DNA from: an uncultured Cohaesibacter sp.
GTDB taxonomy: Bacteria > Pseudomonadota > Alphaproteobacteria > Rhizobiales > Cohaesibacteraceae
DNA length: 64,000 nt
Direction of reading: 5' to 3'
Assembly (NCBI RefSeq): GCF_963677725.1
Contig: NZ_OY782507.1
Coordinates: 2,728,001 to 2,792,000 of the forward strand
In this document: in pieces, positions 42,027 to 51,594 of the stretch
Position numbering within the stretch: the stretch's first letter is position 1
How the letters are laid out: every line of letters begins with the position of its first letter
Translations under genes and position numbers: made by a program
The notes under the pieces: model-generated
What the model saw: only the letters and a program-made list of their open reading frames with translations
Told to the model about the DNA's origin: nothing
Database searches by the model: none

Positions 42027-42746
42027 TCAGTTCAGGTCTTTTACTATGTCCATGATGAAAGGCGCAACATTGCTGACGATGATTTCAATGCCTTGGGGAT
42101 TGGGGTGGATGCCGTCAGCAAGGTTGAGAGAGGGATCTCCGGCAACGCCTTCAAGGAAAAAGGGCAACAAAGGAACGCTCATCTCTTTGGCGAGGGCAAG
42201 ATAGATTGCATCAAAGGAAGAGACAAAGCTCTGGCCCATATTGGGTGGAGCTTTCATGCCCATCAGGGCAACCTTGGCGCCTTTGGCGCGGAATTTTTCG
42301 ATCATCGCGGCAAGGTTGGCCTTTGTTTTGTCAACGGGCAGGCCCTGAAGCGCATCATTGGCACCCAGCTCCAGTATCACGAGATCGACATTGTCCGGGG
42401 TCGACCAGTCAAGGCGCGACAGGCCGTTGGCGCTGGTGTCGCCCGACACCGCCGCATTGATCACCTCGACCGCCAAGCCCTTTTTTGTCAGGCTTTTTTG
42501 CAACTGATCTGTGAACCCCTTGCCTGAGGGTAATTGATAACCGGCGGAAAGGCTGTCTCCGAAAACCAGAATGCGCACCGGTTCTGCTGCATGCAGGCGC
42601 GTAAGGCTGGCAAAAAACAAAATCAGGAGCAAGCTGAATGCGAGCGTCAACCGTATAAGAGGGGTCAGGTTCGCTGATGCTGCTTTTGCCCGAGGTCTCA
42701 GAGGGGCTTGGTGGCGGGGTCTCAAAGGCTTTGGTGCTTGGGGCAT
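42027..42746 (-). CDS. SGNH/GDSL arylesterase (TesA-like)
   Basis: The 239-residue hydrolase carries the block I motif VFGDSLSAGYQLP with the catalytic Ser, the block III motif ELGANDAL and block V DGIHPNPQGIE with Asp and His. It begins with a long basic region and a hydrophobic segment ending LTRLHAAEP, so it is probably exported to the periplasm like TesA. Esters or lysophospholipids are typical substrates. It is divergent from a YbbA/YbbP-like ABC pair, an association also seen in E. coli, where tesA is divergent from ybbA. The start at 42746 gives an unusually long N-terminal region. Confidence 0.9.
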   Translation of the reverse strand: MPQAPKPLRPRHQAPLRPRAKAASANLTPLIRLTLAFSLLLILFFASLTRLHAAEPVRILVFGDSLSAGYQLPSGKGFTDQLQKSLTKKGLAVEVINAAVSGDTSANGLSRLDWSTPDNVDLVILELGANDALQGLPVDKTKANLAAMIEKFRAKGAKVALMGMKAPPNMGQSFVSSFDAIYLALAKEMSVPLLPFFLEGVAGDPSLNLADGIHPNPQGIEIIVSNVAPFIMDIVKDLN

Positions 42747-42873
42747 GAATGATCTCGTCCGGTGGCAAAGGCGTGTTTGTTGAATCTCACTGTCGGCTTC
42801 CCATATAAGGGAAACTATTTTGTTTACGTAGCTGTCCTGCGCGACAGATCAAGGCTTGCCCTTAATATAGGAT

Positions 42874-43680
42874 ATGATCAACGTGACTTCATCCTCTGCT
42901 GTTGCCCTTAGTGACCGTCCTTCCGTCTCCCCCTCACAGTCTGGTCTGGATCCTGTCATCATTTCCCTGCATGACGTGTTTCTCAGTCTGGGGTCGGGTC
43001 ATTCACGGGTCGATATCCTGCGCGGAATCGAGCTTGATATTGCACGCGGCCAATCGGTTGGGCTTGTGGGACCGTCTGGGTCGGGCAAATCGACCCTGTT
43101 GATGGTGATGGCGGGGCTGGAACAGGCCGATCGGGGCAAGGTGCTGGTGGATGGCAGTGACATGTCGGCGATGGATGAAGACACGCTGGCGCGCTTTCGC
43201 GGAGCGGAAATCGGCATCATTTTTCAGTCTTTTCATTTGGTTCCAACCATGACAGCGCTCGAGAACACTGCCATTCCGCTGGAATTGGCCGGGCGAAGCG
43301 ATGCCTATGATGTGGCCAAAGCCGAACTGGAAGCCGTTGGTCTTGGGTCGCGGATCCATCATTACCCGGCGGAAATGTCAGGTGGCGAGCAGCAAAGGGT
43401 GGCGATTGCCCGGGCGCTTGCACCGCGGCCAGCAATCCTGATCGCCGACGAACCGACGGGCAATCTCGATGCCGAGACCGGCAAGGAAATTTCCGATCTG
43501 ATGTTCCGACTGCATAAAGAGCGGGGCATGACTTTGATGCTGGTGACCCATGATCCCAATCTGGCGGATCGCTGCGAGCGGGTGGTGCGGTTGAAGTCTG
43601 GCCAGCTGGTCGAAGACGAGCAAGAGAATGCCACTGCAGCAGCAGAAAGCCAGGGAGCCGGGAATGGATCAGATGGTTGA
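42874..43680 (+). CDS. ybbA: ABC transporter ATP-binding protein (YbbA-like)
   Basis: The 268-residue ATPase is of the MacB/LolD/YbbA type. It carries Walker A VGPSGSGKSTLL (about 66-77), Q-loop FQSFHLVP, signature MSGGEQQRVAIARAL, Walker B ILIADEPTGNLD and the H-loop LVTHD. The N-terminal 30 residues are an extra Ser/Pro-rich tail. It overlaps the permease gene by 17 bp, so the two subunits are coupled. It is divergent from the TesA-like esterase, with both promoters in the 127-bp gap. Confidence 0.93.
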   Translation: MINVTSSSAVALSDRPSVSPSQSGLDPVIISLHDVFLSLGSGHSRVDILRGIELDIARGQSVGLVGPSGSGKSTLLMVMAGLEQADRGKVLVDGSDMSAMDEDTLARFRGAEIGIIFQSFHLVPTMTALENTAIPLELAGRSDAYDVAKAELEAVGLGSRIHHYPAEMSGGEQQRVAIARALAPRPAILIADEPTGNLDAETGKEISDLMFRLHKERGMTLMLVTHDPNLADRCERVVRLKSGQLVEDEQENATAAAESQGAGNGSDG

Positions 43681-46273
43681 CAAGACCGCTTCGGCAGATG
43701 CCCGGCATGGTGCCTTTGTCACCCCACCGCGCAGCATGATGGCGTGGATCAAGCTTGCCTTTCGTTTTGCCTTTCGCGAAATGCGCGGAGGGCTTTCCGG
43801 ATTTTATATTTTTCTTGCCTGTATTGCCCTCGGGGTGGCGGCTATCGGGGCGGTTGGTTCAGCCTCGCGTACGCTGACCGGTGGCCTTGAAGAGCAGGGG
43901 CGCGTGATTTTGGGGGGTGATCTGTCCCTGTCGGCGATCCATACCCGGGTCAATGATGAGCAGCGGGCCTTTCTTGGTCAATTTGGCCGCTTTGGCGAAG
44001 TGGCCACCTTGCGAGCGATGGCCAGCAGGGAAGATAAATCCGAGCAGATGCTGGTCGAGATCAAGGCGGTGGATGATGCCTATCCGATGGTTGGCACGCT
44101 GGAAACCGCCCAAGGCAAGGGGCTGGCGAAGGATCAATTGCTGGTGGATCCGCTGCTGCTTAATCGCCTCGGTCTCAAGGTTGGTGATCCGCTGATGGTC
44201 GGCGTCAAGCGCTTTATCATTGCTGATGTGATCACCACCGAACCGGATGCGCTGGCCACCGGGCTGGCGCTCGGGCCGCGTCTGTTAATGTCGCTTGAAG
44301 ATCTGAGTGAGACCGATTTGGTTCAGCCCGGCGCGATTGTTCGCTGGACGGGCCGGGTGGCGATGGATGGCTCACCGGATCTTTCCCAGATTGAAGCGGT
44401 CATCGAGCAAATCAAGCAAGCCTATCCGGACAATGGCTGGCGCATCCAGTCGCGCGCCAATGCCGCGCGGGGCCTCAAGCGCAATATCGACCGGTTTGCC
44501 TCATTCCTTGTCTTGGTGGGACTGGCGTCGCTGATCACCGGGGGTGTTGGCATTGCCAACGCTGTGCATGCCTTCATCCAGTCGCGGCAAAATACCATTG
44601 CCAGTTATAAATGCCTTGGTGCGCCGGGATGGTTGATTGTTGCCATCTATCTGGCGCAAATTCTAATGATTGCGATGCTGGGCATTGCCATCGGTTTAGG
44701 GATTGCCGCGCTTGTTCCCTTTGGCATGGCATTGGTGGTGCCGGACAATCTGCCGCTCTCCTCGGCCTTGTGGCACCCGCAGGAGCTGGGGCTTGCGGCT
44801 CTGTTCGGGCTGTTGGCAGCGTTGCTTTTCTCCATCCGACCTTTGCTCCGGGCGCGTTCCATTCCGGCAACGGCTCTCTTTCGCGATCAGATCGCCCCGG
44901 TGCGTTATCATGCCAGTCGGGTGGATTGGCTGATTTCGCTGGCGCTTGGGGCCTTGCTGGTTGGGCTGGTGCTGGCGACGGCGAAAGTGACCATGGTGGC
45001 GGTCGGCTTTCTGGTCGGGATGGTGATTGTCTTTGCGCTGCTGCGGCTGATTGCCTTTGCCATCATGCAAGGGGCCAAGCGCCTGCCGCGTATCCGTCGG
45101 GTGGTGCCGCGTCTGGCAATTGCCAATTTGCATCGGCCCGGTGCGCTGACCCCGTCGGTGGCTTTGTCGCTCGGGCTTGGTCTGAGTTTGCTGGTCACCT
45201 TGGTGCTGATTGATCTCAATTTGCAGAACCAACTGACCGGCAATTTGCAGGAAAAAGCGCCGAATTTCTTTTTCGTCAATATCCAGAATAACGAAGTTGA
45301 ACGCTTTGAAGCGCGGCTTGATGCCCTTGCTCCCAATGGTGAGCGCGAGCGGGTGCCGATGTTGCGAGGGCGTTTGACCGAGCTGAAAGGCATTCCGGCA
45401 AGCGACTATGACGCGCCGGACGGAGCCCGCTGGGTGTTGCGTGGTGATCGCGGCATTACCTATTCTGCGGATCTGCCGGAAAATTCCGTCCTGATGGAAG
45501 GCCAATGGTGGCCGAAGAATTATTCCGGCAAGCCACTGGTGTCATTCGATTATGAGTTGGCCAATGAATTGGGTCTGGCAATTGGTGACAGTCTGTCGGT
45601 CAATGTGCTGGGGCGGACGATCACGGCCGAAATCAGCAATTTGCGGCAGGTGGAATGGCAGTCGATGGCGATCAATTTCGTGATGGTCTTCTCGCCCAAT
45701 ACTTTTGCTGGTGCCCCCCATGCCCATTTGGCAACCCTGTCTCTGGATCCGGCAAGCGCAAGATCGCCGCAAGCCATTCGCACGCAGGAAGCGGATGTGA
45801 TGAAGGCGGTGATCAGGGACTTCCCCACCGTGACGACGGTGCGGGTTGGCGAGGCGCTTGACCGGGTCAACGATCTGGTGCGACAATTGGCGTGGGGCAT
45901 GCGAGCGGCCTCTTCGTTGGCGATCCTTGCCTCGATACTGGTGCTGGCTGGCGCTTTGGCGGCGGGGCAGCGGGAGCGAATATATGATGCAGTGATCCTC
46001 AAGACCCTTGGGGCCAGTCGTCGGCAGGTCTTGTCGGCCTATAGCCTTGAATATGGTTTGTTGGGTCTGGTCACGGCTCTGTTTGCTCTTGGCATCGGCC
46101 ATGGGGCCGCCTATCTGGTTTTGACCCAGGTGATGGATATGCCTTTCGTGTGGCAGCCGGTGGCAGCCCTGGTCGCAGTGTTGCTGGCAATGACGGCGAC
46201 GGTGGTGCTGGGTCTCATTGGCACATGGTCAAGCCTGAACAAGAAACCTGCGCGCGTACTCAGGAATGGTTAA
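43664..46273 (+). CDS. ybbP: FtsX/YbbP-like ABC transporter permease
   Basis: The 869-residue permease has the duplicated FtsX layout. A first membrane segment near residue 40 precedes a large periplasmic domain, a four-helix block (about 280-500), a second periplasmic domain (about 510-730) and three final helices. The C-terminal helix block contains VILKTLGASRRQVLSAYSLEYG, the FtsX-family hallmark. In E. coli the YbbA/YbbP system has no confirmed substrate; lipid or envelope export with the neighbouring esterase is a reasonable guess. The start at 43664 has GGGAG upstream; the frame is open to 43628. Confidence 0.9.
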   Translation: MDQMVDKTASADARHGAFVTPPRSMMAWIKLAFRFAFREMRGGLSGFYIFLACIALGVAAIGAVGSASRTLTGGLEEQGRVILGGDLSLSAIHTRVNDEQRAFLGQFGRFGEVATLRAMASREDKSEQMLVEIKAVDDAYPMVGTLETAQGKGLAKDQLLVDPLLLNRLGLKVGDPLMVGVKRFIIADVITTEPDALATGLALGPRLLMSLEDLSETDLVQPGAIVRWTGRVAMDGSPDLSQIEAVIEQIKQAYPDNGWRIQSRANAARGLKRNIDRFASFLVLVGLASLITGGVGIANAVHAFIQSRQNTIASYKCLGAPGWLIVAIYLAQILMIAMLGIAIGLGIAALVPFGMALVVPDNLPLSSALWHPQELGLAALFGLLAALLFSIRPLLRARSIPATALFRDQIAPVRYHASRVDWLISLALGALLVGLVLATAKVTMVAVGFLVGMVIVFALLRLIAFAIMQGAKRLPRIRRVVPRLAIANLHRPGALTPSVALSLGLGLSLLVTLVLIDLNLQNQLTGNLQEKAPNFFFVNIQNNEVERFEARLDALAPNGERERVPMLRGRLTELKGIPASDYDAPDGARWVLRGDRGITYSADLPENSVLMEGQWWPKNYSGKPLVSFDYELANELGLAIGDSLSVNVLGRTITAEISNLRQVEWQSMAINFVMVFSPNTFAGAPHAHLATLSLDPASARSPQAIRTQEADVMKAVIRDFPTVTTVRVGEALDRVNDLVRQLAWGMRAASSLAILASILVLAGALAAGQRERIYDAVILKTLGASRRQVLSAYSLEYGLLGLVTALFALGIGHGAAYLVLTQVMDMPFVWQPVAALVAVLLAMTATVVLGLIGTWSSLNKKPARVLRNG

Positions 46274-46531
46274 GAAAAGATTGTTTTTTGCAGGGTATCA
46301 CGTGTTTTTCAGACATTTCTCTGGCAAGTTGCGAGGATGGCATTAAATTCTCGTAACCTTAGGACCTGAATCGCAGGCTGGTTCGAAAAAGGGCTTGAGC
46401 TTGATGCCAAAGGCTACCATATAATGTACATACGTCGTTTTAAGGAACGAAGATGGCTTCGCTCGTCCCATTGTCGGTAGACCCGACGAGCCGCCAGACC
46501 GTGATAACTTTCGAGTTTTTGAGGAGAAACC

Positions 46532-47287
46532 ATGTCGAATGATTTCCGTCAGGGCGCACATCTGAGCGGCCGTGCCGCCGAGATGGCTCAGATTGATCAG
46601 GGCCTGCGCAGCTACATGCTCAAGGTCTACAATTATATGGCCATTGCACTGGGTGTGACTGGCCTGTTGGCTTATGTTACCTATTCGATGGCCTTTGGTG
46701 TCGTCGATGGCAAGGTAGTTGGCTATACCCAGCTGGGTGCCACCCTGTTTGCCAGCCCGCTGAAGTGGGTCATCATGTTCGCGCCATTTGCATTGGTGAT
46801 GTTCCTGAGCTTCCGCATTCAGAAAATGAGCGCAGGCACGGCCCAGATGGTCTTTTGGGGCTATGCGGCCCTGATGGGCATTTCGCTGGCTTCGATCTTT
46901 GCGGTCTTCACCGCCCAGTCCATCACCCAGGTCTTCTTCATTACCGCAGCGTCCTTTGCTGGTCTTAGCCTGTATGGTTACACCACCACCAAGAGCCTGT
47001 CCGGTATGGGTAGCTTCCTGATGATGGGTCTGATCGGCATCGTGATCGCGTCGATCGTCAATATCTTCCTTGGCTCCAACGCTCTTCAGTTTGCCATTTC
47101 TGTGATTGGCGTTCTGGTCTTTGCTGGCCTGACCGCTTATGACACCCAGCAGATCAAGGAAATGTATTTTGAAGGCGACAGCGCTGATACTGCAGGCAAG
47201 AAAGCCATTATGGGCGCTCTGCGCCTCTATCTGGACTTCATCAACCTGTTCCTGATGCTGCTGCAGCTGTTCGGCAACCGCGAATAG
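46532..47287 (+). CDS. Bax inhibitor-1/YccA family membrane protein
   Basis: The 251-residue protein has a short polar N-terminus and seven membrane segments, ending in the hydrophilic LYLDFINLFLMLLQLFGNRE typical of the BI-1 family. Calcium-leak and stress roles are known for some members (BsYetJ); the E. coli YccA relative inhibits FtsH. The start has TTGAGGAGAAACC upstream, a strong ribosome site. It stands alone with a 258-bp upstream gap that holds no clear motif, and a terminator follows. Confidence 0.9.
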   Translation: MSNDFRQGAHLSGRAAEMAQIDQGLRSYMLKVYNYMAIALGVTGLLAYVTYSMAFGVVDGKVVGYTQLGATLFASPLKWVIMFAPFALVMFLSFRIQKMSAGTAQMVFWGYAALMGISLASIFAVFTAQSITQVFFITAASFAGLSLYGYTTTKSLSGMGSFLMMGLIGIVIASIVNIFLGSNALQFAISVIGVLVFAGLTAYDTQQIKEMYFEGDSADTAGKKAIMGALRLYLDFINLFLMLLQLFGNRE

Positions 47288-47312
47288 TCTTGATACCAGC
47301 TTGAAGAATATG

Positions 47313-47341
47313 AAAGCCGCTCCATTCGGGGCGGCTTTTTC
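47313..47341 (+). terminator. Terminator after the BI-1 gene
   Basis: The stem AAAGCCGC (47313-47320) and GCGGCTTT (47331-47338) with a ten-base loop ends in T5. It lies 25 bp after the stop. Confidence 0.85.
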
Positions 47342-47420
47342 TTTGGCTATGCGCCTATTCTTCGCATTTCCCGGGGTATGAGCGGATTGAATGCTATGGG
47401 TCAGCCTGAGAGGCGACCGG

Positions 47421-47909
47421 TCACTTTTCTACCAGTTTCATCAGTTTTTGATTGAGCAAGGCAAGGATCGGGCGGAGATCGTGGCCACGTTTGAGGATTT
47501 GGCCCTGTTGGGAAACCAGCACAAAGGCCCCTTGCTTGCGGGCCAGTTTGGGATGTTTCTCGATGCGATAAAGCGGCATTTCGCTGGTGCGCCGAAAGAT
47601 GGAGAAAATTGCCCTGTCCTTCAGGGTGTCGATGGCGTAATCGCGCATTTCTCCGGCGGCGACCATGCGGCCATAGACATTCAGGATCGCCATCAATTCC
47701 ACCCGGTTGAAGCAAATTTGCGGCGGGGTTGATGGTGCCATCTGGGAATGGCCAATGACGGTGGCGGGCCTGTCTGGCGCCGTTCCTCTCACGCTTTCAT
47801 CACTGTTATCGAGCAATCGATTCTCCTTGTCTGTCAGCGGCCTTACATCATGGGTCCGTCCCTGTTCAGTCTGGTCTCTACATATAGGGTCTGATGGGTG
47901 TGTTTTCAT
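47421..47909 (-). CDS. DUF2794 domain protein
   Basis: The 162-residue protein has a polar, unstructured N-terminus (about 1-60), then the DUF2794 core: ICFNRVELMAILNVYGRMVAAGEMRDYAID, followed by FSIFRRTSEMPLYRIEKHPKL and QGAFVLVSQQGQILKRGHDL. This family is largely confined to alphaproteobacteria and its function is unknown. The start at 47909 has GAGG upstream, while 47936 has none. It converges with the BI-1 gene. Confidence 0.85.
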   Translation of the reverse strand: MKTHPSDPICRDQTEQGRTHDVRPLTDKENRLLDNSDESVRGTAPDRPATVIGHSQMAPSTPPQICFNRVELMAILNVYGRMVAAGEMRDYAIDTLKDRAIFSIFRRTSEMPLYRIEKHPKLARKQGAFVLVSQQGQILKRGHDLRPILALLNQKLMKLVEK

Positions 47910-48094
47910 GATCGCCTCAAACAGGCGGCTTGGCAAGGGGCTGGGATCTGGAGCCGGGTTCTCAGGTTTGGTTCTGGGGACGGTTTCGGGGCAGGATTGA
48001 AAGATTACAGAATATTCATAGTCAATTGATTTTTCTGACTAAAATCACAAAATTGCCTTATTTCGGCCCTTGGAAGACCATCACTCTCACCCAA

Positions 48095-48318
48095 TATAAT
48101 AACTGTTGTCACGCGGTGGTTTTTGAATGCTCGCCTCTGCCCCCTTTGATGAGCATTTGAAAAAGTCCGTCTGTGTTTTACTGGTCCGACCAAAGCCGGG
48201 AAAATACCAGCAGCATCGGGCTCGGTCAGCTTGTCAGGAAATTGGCTGATCACTCCATCCGCGCTTCAACATCCCAACAGCTCCTTATCGGGGTGCCTCA
48301 CGGCATCCCGTTTTTTTT
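48095..48318 (+). ncRNA. Candidate small RNA upstream of htpG (or long htpG leader)
   Basis: A TATAAT box (48095-48100) is preceded by TTGGAA at 48070, with a longish 19-bp spacer. A strong terminator lies about 210 bp later: stem CGGGGTGCC (48289-48297) and GGCATCCCG (48302-48310) with one G-U pair, then T8. Between them are no plausible gene but several hairpins (AATGCTC with GAGCATT, TCAGC with GCTGA). The gap between DUF2794 and htpG is otherwise empty. I cannot match it to 6S, SRP or tmRNA. An RNA of roughly 210 bases starting near 48107 is inferred. Confidence 0.35.
48289..48318 (+). terminator. Orphan intrinsic terminator between DUF2794 and htpG
   Basis: A 9-bp stem (48289-48297 with 48302-48310, one G-U pair) with a four-base loop runs straight into T8. 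There is no coding gene upstream on this strand closer than the BI-1 gene, which has its own terminator, so it may end a small RNA. Confidence 0.8.
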
Positions 48319-48505
48319 GTGTCTATTGCGGCCTTGTCCCATCTTGAAAGCCTTGGTCGGGGTTGCTAGATGCTCTGTCAAACTCCTCACTGAATGCCGA
48401 GCCATGGCGGTCTTGTCGGGATTGGCATCGAGTGACTTGAGGTGCGTGAATGATGACCGGGCCATTGCTGGCCCGAATTGATTGGAAAACAGGAAGGATC
48501 TGACC

Positions 48506-50437
48506 ATGTCTGACCAAGACACCCAGACAGAAACAGCAACAGAGACCCATTCCTTTGAGGCCGAGGTCTCCCGTTTGCTTCATCTGATGGTTCATGCGGT
48601 TTATTCCAACAAGGAAATTTTTCTGCGTGAGCTGATTTCAAATGCGGCGGATGCATGCGAGAAACTACGCCATGAAGCACTGACCAACAGTGATCTGACC
48701 AAGGATGACCCGGATTTCAAGATCACGTTGTCATCGGATGGTGAAGCGGGCACGCTGACTGTTGCCGATAACGGCATCGGCATGAGCAAGGCGGAGCTGA
48801 TCGACAATCTGGGCACCATTGCCCGCTCTGGCACCCGCGCCTTTCTCGATCAGTTGGCCAGTGGCGACGATGGGTCGGCGCTGATCGGCCAGTTCGGGAT
48901 TGGCTTCTATTCCGCCTTCATGGTGGCTGACAAGGTGGAGGTCGTCTCCCGTCGGGCCGGTGAAACAGAAGCCTGGCGCTGGATTTCCGACGGGGAAGGA
49001 TCCTATGAGATTGCTCCTGCCAATGAGGATGAGGCTCTGCCGCGCGGCACCAAGATCGTTCTTCACCTCAAGGAGGACGAGAAGAGCCTTGCCGATGCGG
49101 TGTCGATCCGCCGGATTGTGAGAGACTATTCCTCCCACGTACCCGTGCCGATCCGTTTGATGCGGATTGATGATGAAAGCAAGGCGCTGGAAGAGGAAGA
49201 GCTGACTGACGGGTCTGCACTCTGGACCAAGGCGAAGTCGGATATCACCGACGAGCAATATAAAGAATTCTATCAATATAGCTCTGGTCAGTTCGATGAT
49301 CCGGCCCTGACGATCCATTACCGCGCCGAGGGGCGCACCGAATATAATGTGCTGGCCTTCGTGCCTGAGCATAAACCGTTTGATCTGTTCGATCCGAACC
49401 GCAAGGGCCGCATCAAGCTCTATGTTCGCCGGGTCTTTATCACCGATGATGCGGAAATCCTGCCAGCCTATTTGCGTTTTGTGCGCGGCATTGTCGACAG
49501 CGAGGATATTCCGCTCAACATTTCGCGCGAGATGCTTCAGGACAATCCGATCCTCACTGCCATTTCCAAGGGCGTGACCAATCGCGTGCTGTCCGAGCTT
49601 GAAAAGTTGGCCAAGAAAGATGCAGAAAAATTTGCCTCGCTCTGGCAGGCCTTTGGCGCAGTGATCAAGGAAGGGCTTTATGAAGATCCCGAGCGTCGCG
49701 ATCAGCTGTTCAAGCTGGTCCGCTTTGATACCACCAAGGGCGAGAGCCGCACGCTGGCCGACTATATCGAAGGGCTGAAAGAGAACCAGACTGCGATCTA
49801 TTATGCTCTTGGCGACAGCAAGGAGGCCATTCTGGCCAGTCCGCAGCTCGAAGGGTATCAGGCGCGCGATGTGGAAGTTCTGTTGCTGAGCGACGCGGTC
49901 GATGCCTTCTGGGTGCAGACTGCGCTGGGCTATGAAGGCAAGGGCTTCAAGTCGATCTCGCAAGGGGCCGAGGATCTTGATGCCATCGCCAAGCCAGCCA
50001 AGGAAGGCGAGCAGGACGACAAGAAAAATGAAGAGGAAGAGGCCAAGGACAAGGGCGCTGTTGCGGCTCTGGTGTCCTTCGTCAAGGAGACGCTTGGGGA
50101 GGCCGTGTCCGATGTGCGGGTTTCTTCTCGTCTGGCCACCAGCCCGGTCTGTATTGTTGCGCCTGACTTTGGCCCGGACCGTCGCTTTGAGAAGTTGATG
50201 CGCGGCCAGCAAGGGGCGCAACCGGGTCTGCAGCCGATCCTTGAGGTCAATCCCGATCACGGGTTGATCCTCTCTCTGGCAAAACAGCTGGAAGCCGCCT
50301 CTGACAAGGCCACACTGACGGATGGGGCGCATTTGCTGCTTGATCAGGCCCTGATCCTTGACGGAGAGCATCCGGCCAATCCGGCGGACTTTGCCCAGCG
50401 TTTGTCGAATGTGATGCTGGCGGGTCTGAAGGGCTGA
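48506..50437 (+). CDS. htpG: Hsp90-family chaperone HtpG
   Basis: The 643-residue chaperone has the N-terminal GHKL ATPase (about 10-230): EIFLRELISNAADACEKL, DNGIGMSKAELIDNLGTIA, GTRAFLDQ and GQFGIGFYSAFMVAD. The middle domain carries NVLAFVPEHKPFDLFD and GIVDSEDIPLNISREMLQ with the catalytic-loop arginine. It keeps the acidic linker near the start of the C-terminal domain (EGEQDDKKNEEEEAKDKGA). It is a cytoplasmic homodimer that folds stress-damaged proteins. AGGAAGGA precedes the start. A weak RpoH-like element (CTTGAGG at 48436, GGCCATTG at 48460) may give heat control. Confidence 0.96.
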   Translation: MSDQDTQTETATETHSFEAEVSRLLHLMVHAVYSNKEIFLRELISNAADACEKLRHEALTNSDLTKDDPDFKITLSSDGEAGTLTVADNGIGMSKAELIDNLGTIARSGTRAFLDQLASGDDGSALIGQFGIGFYSAFMVADKVEVVSRRAGETEAWRWISDGEGSYEIAPANEDEALPRGTKIVLHLKEDEKSLADAVSIRRIVRDYSSHVPVPIRLMRIDDESKALEEEELTDGSALWTKAKSDITDEQYKEFYQYSSGQFDDPALTIHYRAEGRTEYNVLAFVPEHKPFDLFDPNRKGRIKLYVRRVFITDDAEILPAYLRFVRGIVDSEDIPLNISREMLQDNPILTAISKGVTNRVLSELEKLAKKDAEKFASLWQAFGAVIKEGLYEDPERRDQLFKLVRFDTTKGESRTLADYIEGLKENQTAIYYALGDSKEAILASPQLEGYQARDVEVLLLSDAVDAFWVQTALGYEGKGFKSISQGAEDLDAIAKPAKEGEQDDKKNEEEEAKDKGAVAALVSFVKETLGEAVSDVRVSSRLATSPVCIVAPDFGPDRRFEKLMRGQQGAQPGLQPILEVNPDHGLILSLAKQLEAASDKATLTDGAHLLLDQALILDGEHPANPADFAQRLSNVMLAGLKG

Positions 50438-50468
50438 CCAGACGATTGCTGCTCATGGAAATGATCTT

Positions 50469-50504
50469 TAAAACCGCGCAGGGCTCTGCCTTGTGCGGTT
50501 TTTG
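50469..50504 (+). terminator. Terminator after htpG
   Basis: AAAACCGC (50470-50477) and GCGGTTTT (50495-50502) form a stem with an internally paired, GC-rich loop, and the T-run follows directly. It lies 33 bp after the htpG stop. Confidence 0.75.
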
Positions 50505-50694
50505 TTGTATTTATGCCAATTTGCGGCGCTTCGGGAGGGAGCTTTGCATTGTTTGGGGTGGTAATTTGCCGCGCTTTTCGCCATATAGGGGACTACTCAG
50601 CCGCCGAACGTGCGTAGCTTTTGTCGGCTTGACAATTTGACATCCTCTCACACCCCTGACGGCACGCATAACCAATCAAGGAACGGCTCAAACT

Positions 50695-51594
50695 ATGGCC
50701 ACTCGTCTGCAGTTTCTGAAAATGAACGGTCTTGGCAACGCATTCATCGTGATTGATGCGCGAAAGACCAAGCCCCACTTGGGGCGGGAAGCTGTGCGTG
50801 CGCTTGCCGATCCGGCAACCGGCCCGGGCTGTGATCAGTTCATCACGCTGGAAAATTCCCCCGAAGGGGCAGATGTCTTCATGCGCATTCACAATGCGGA
50901 TGGCGGTGAGGTGGAAGCCTGTGGCAATGCCACCCGGTGTGTTGGCCGCTTGCTGATGAAAGAGACGGGTAAAGCGCAGGTTGCGGTTCAGACCGTTGTT
51001 GGCCATTTGCTGGCCCACGGGGCCGGTGCGCCAGACATGGTCACCGTCGATATGGGTGTGCCGAAATTTGGCTGGCAGGATATTCCACTGGCAGAGCCGT
51101 TTGAGGATACCCGCGCAATTGAGCTGCAGGTCGGACCGATCGATGCACCGGTTCTGCATTCCCCGTCTGTGGTCAATGTGGGCAATCCTCATGCGATCTT
51201 CTGGGTCGACAGGGACGTTGAAAGCTATGGCCTGGAGCGGGTCGGCCCGTTGCTCGAAAATCACATGATTTTCCCCGAAAGGGCCAATATTTCGCTGGCG
51301 CAGGTGCATGACCGCGGCGCGCTGACGCTGAAGGTCTGGGAGCGCGGCGTCGGGCTGACCGATGCCTGTGGCACGGCAGCGTGTGCGGCCGGGGTTGCTG
51401 CCTATCGCAATCGGCTGACCGACCGCAAGGTTCTGGTGCATTTGCCCGGTGGCGATCTGACCATCGAATGGCGCGAAGCAGACGATCACATCCTGATGAC
51501 CGGCAGCACGGAGCTTGAATATGTCGGGGAGATCAATCTTGATGATCTGAGCTGGCACGAGCTGGATGCGGATGCGCAGGAGTTTGCCGGATGA
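50695..51594 (+). CDS. dapF: Diaminopimelate epimerase
   Basis: The 299-residue enzyme interconverts LL- and meso-diaminopimelate for lysine and peptidoglycan synthesis. The two catalytic cysteines are present in [12 protein letters not shown] (near residue 80) and [13 protein letters not shown] (near 225), and the start [15 protein letters not shown] is typical. The stop overlaps the mtaB start by four bases (ATGA), so dapF, mtaB, ftsY and yciB probably form one transcript. The length matches the alphaproteobacterial form. Confidence 0.96.
   Translation: MATRLQFLKMNGLGNAFIVIDARKTKPHLGREAVRALADPATGPGCDQFITLENSPEGADVFMRIHNADGGEVEACGNATRCVGRLLMKETGKAQVAVQTVVGHLLAHGAGAPDMVTVDMGVPKFGWQDIPLAEPFEDTRAIELQVGPIDAPVLHSPSVVNVGNPHAIFWVDRDVESYGLERVGPLLENHMIFPERANISLAQVHDRGALTLKVWERGVGLTDACGTAACAAGVAAYRNRLTDRKVLVHLPGGDLTIEWREADDHILMTGSTELEYVGEINLDDLSWHELDADAQEFAG

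Noticed and set aside
48731-50371. A 546-codon open frame on the strand opposite htpG
   Set aside because: It lies wholly antisense to a highly conserved chaperone gene and its protein has the composition of a codon-bias shadow.
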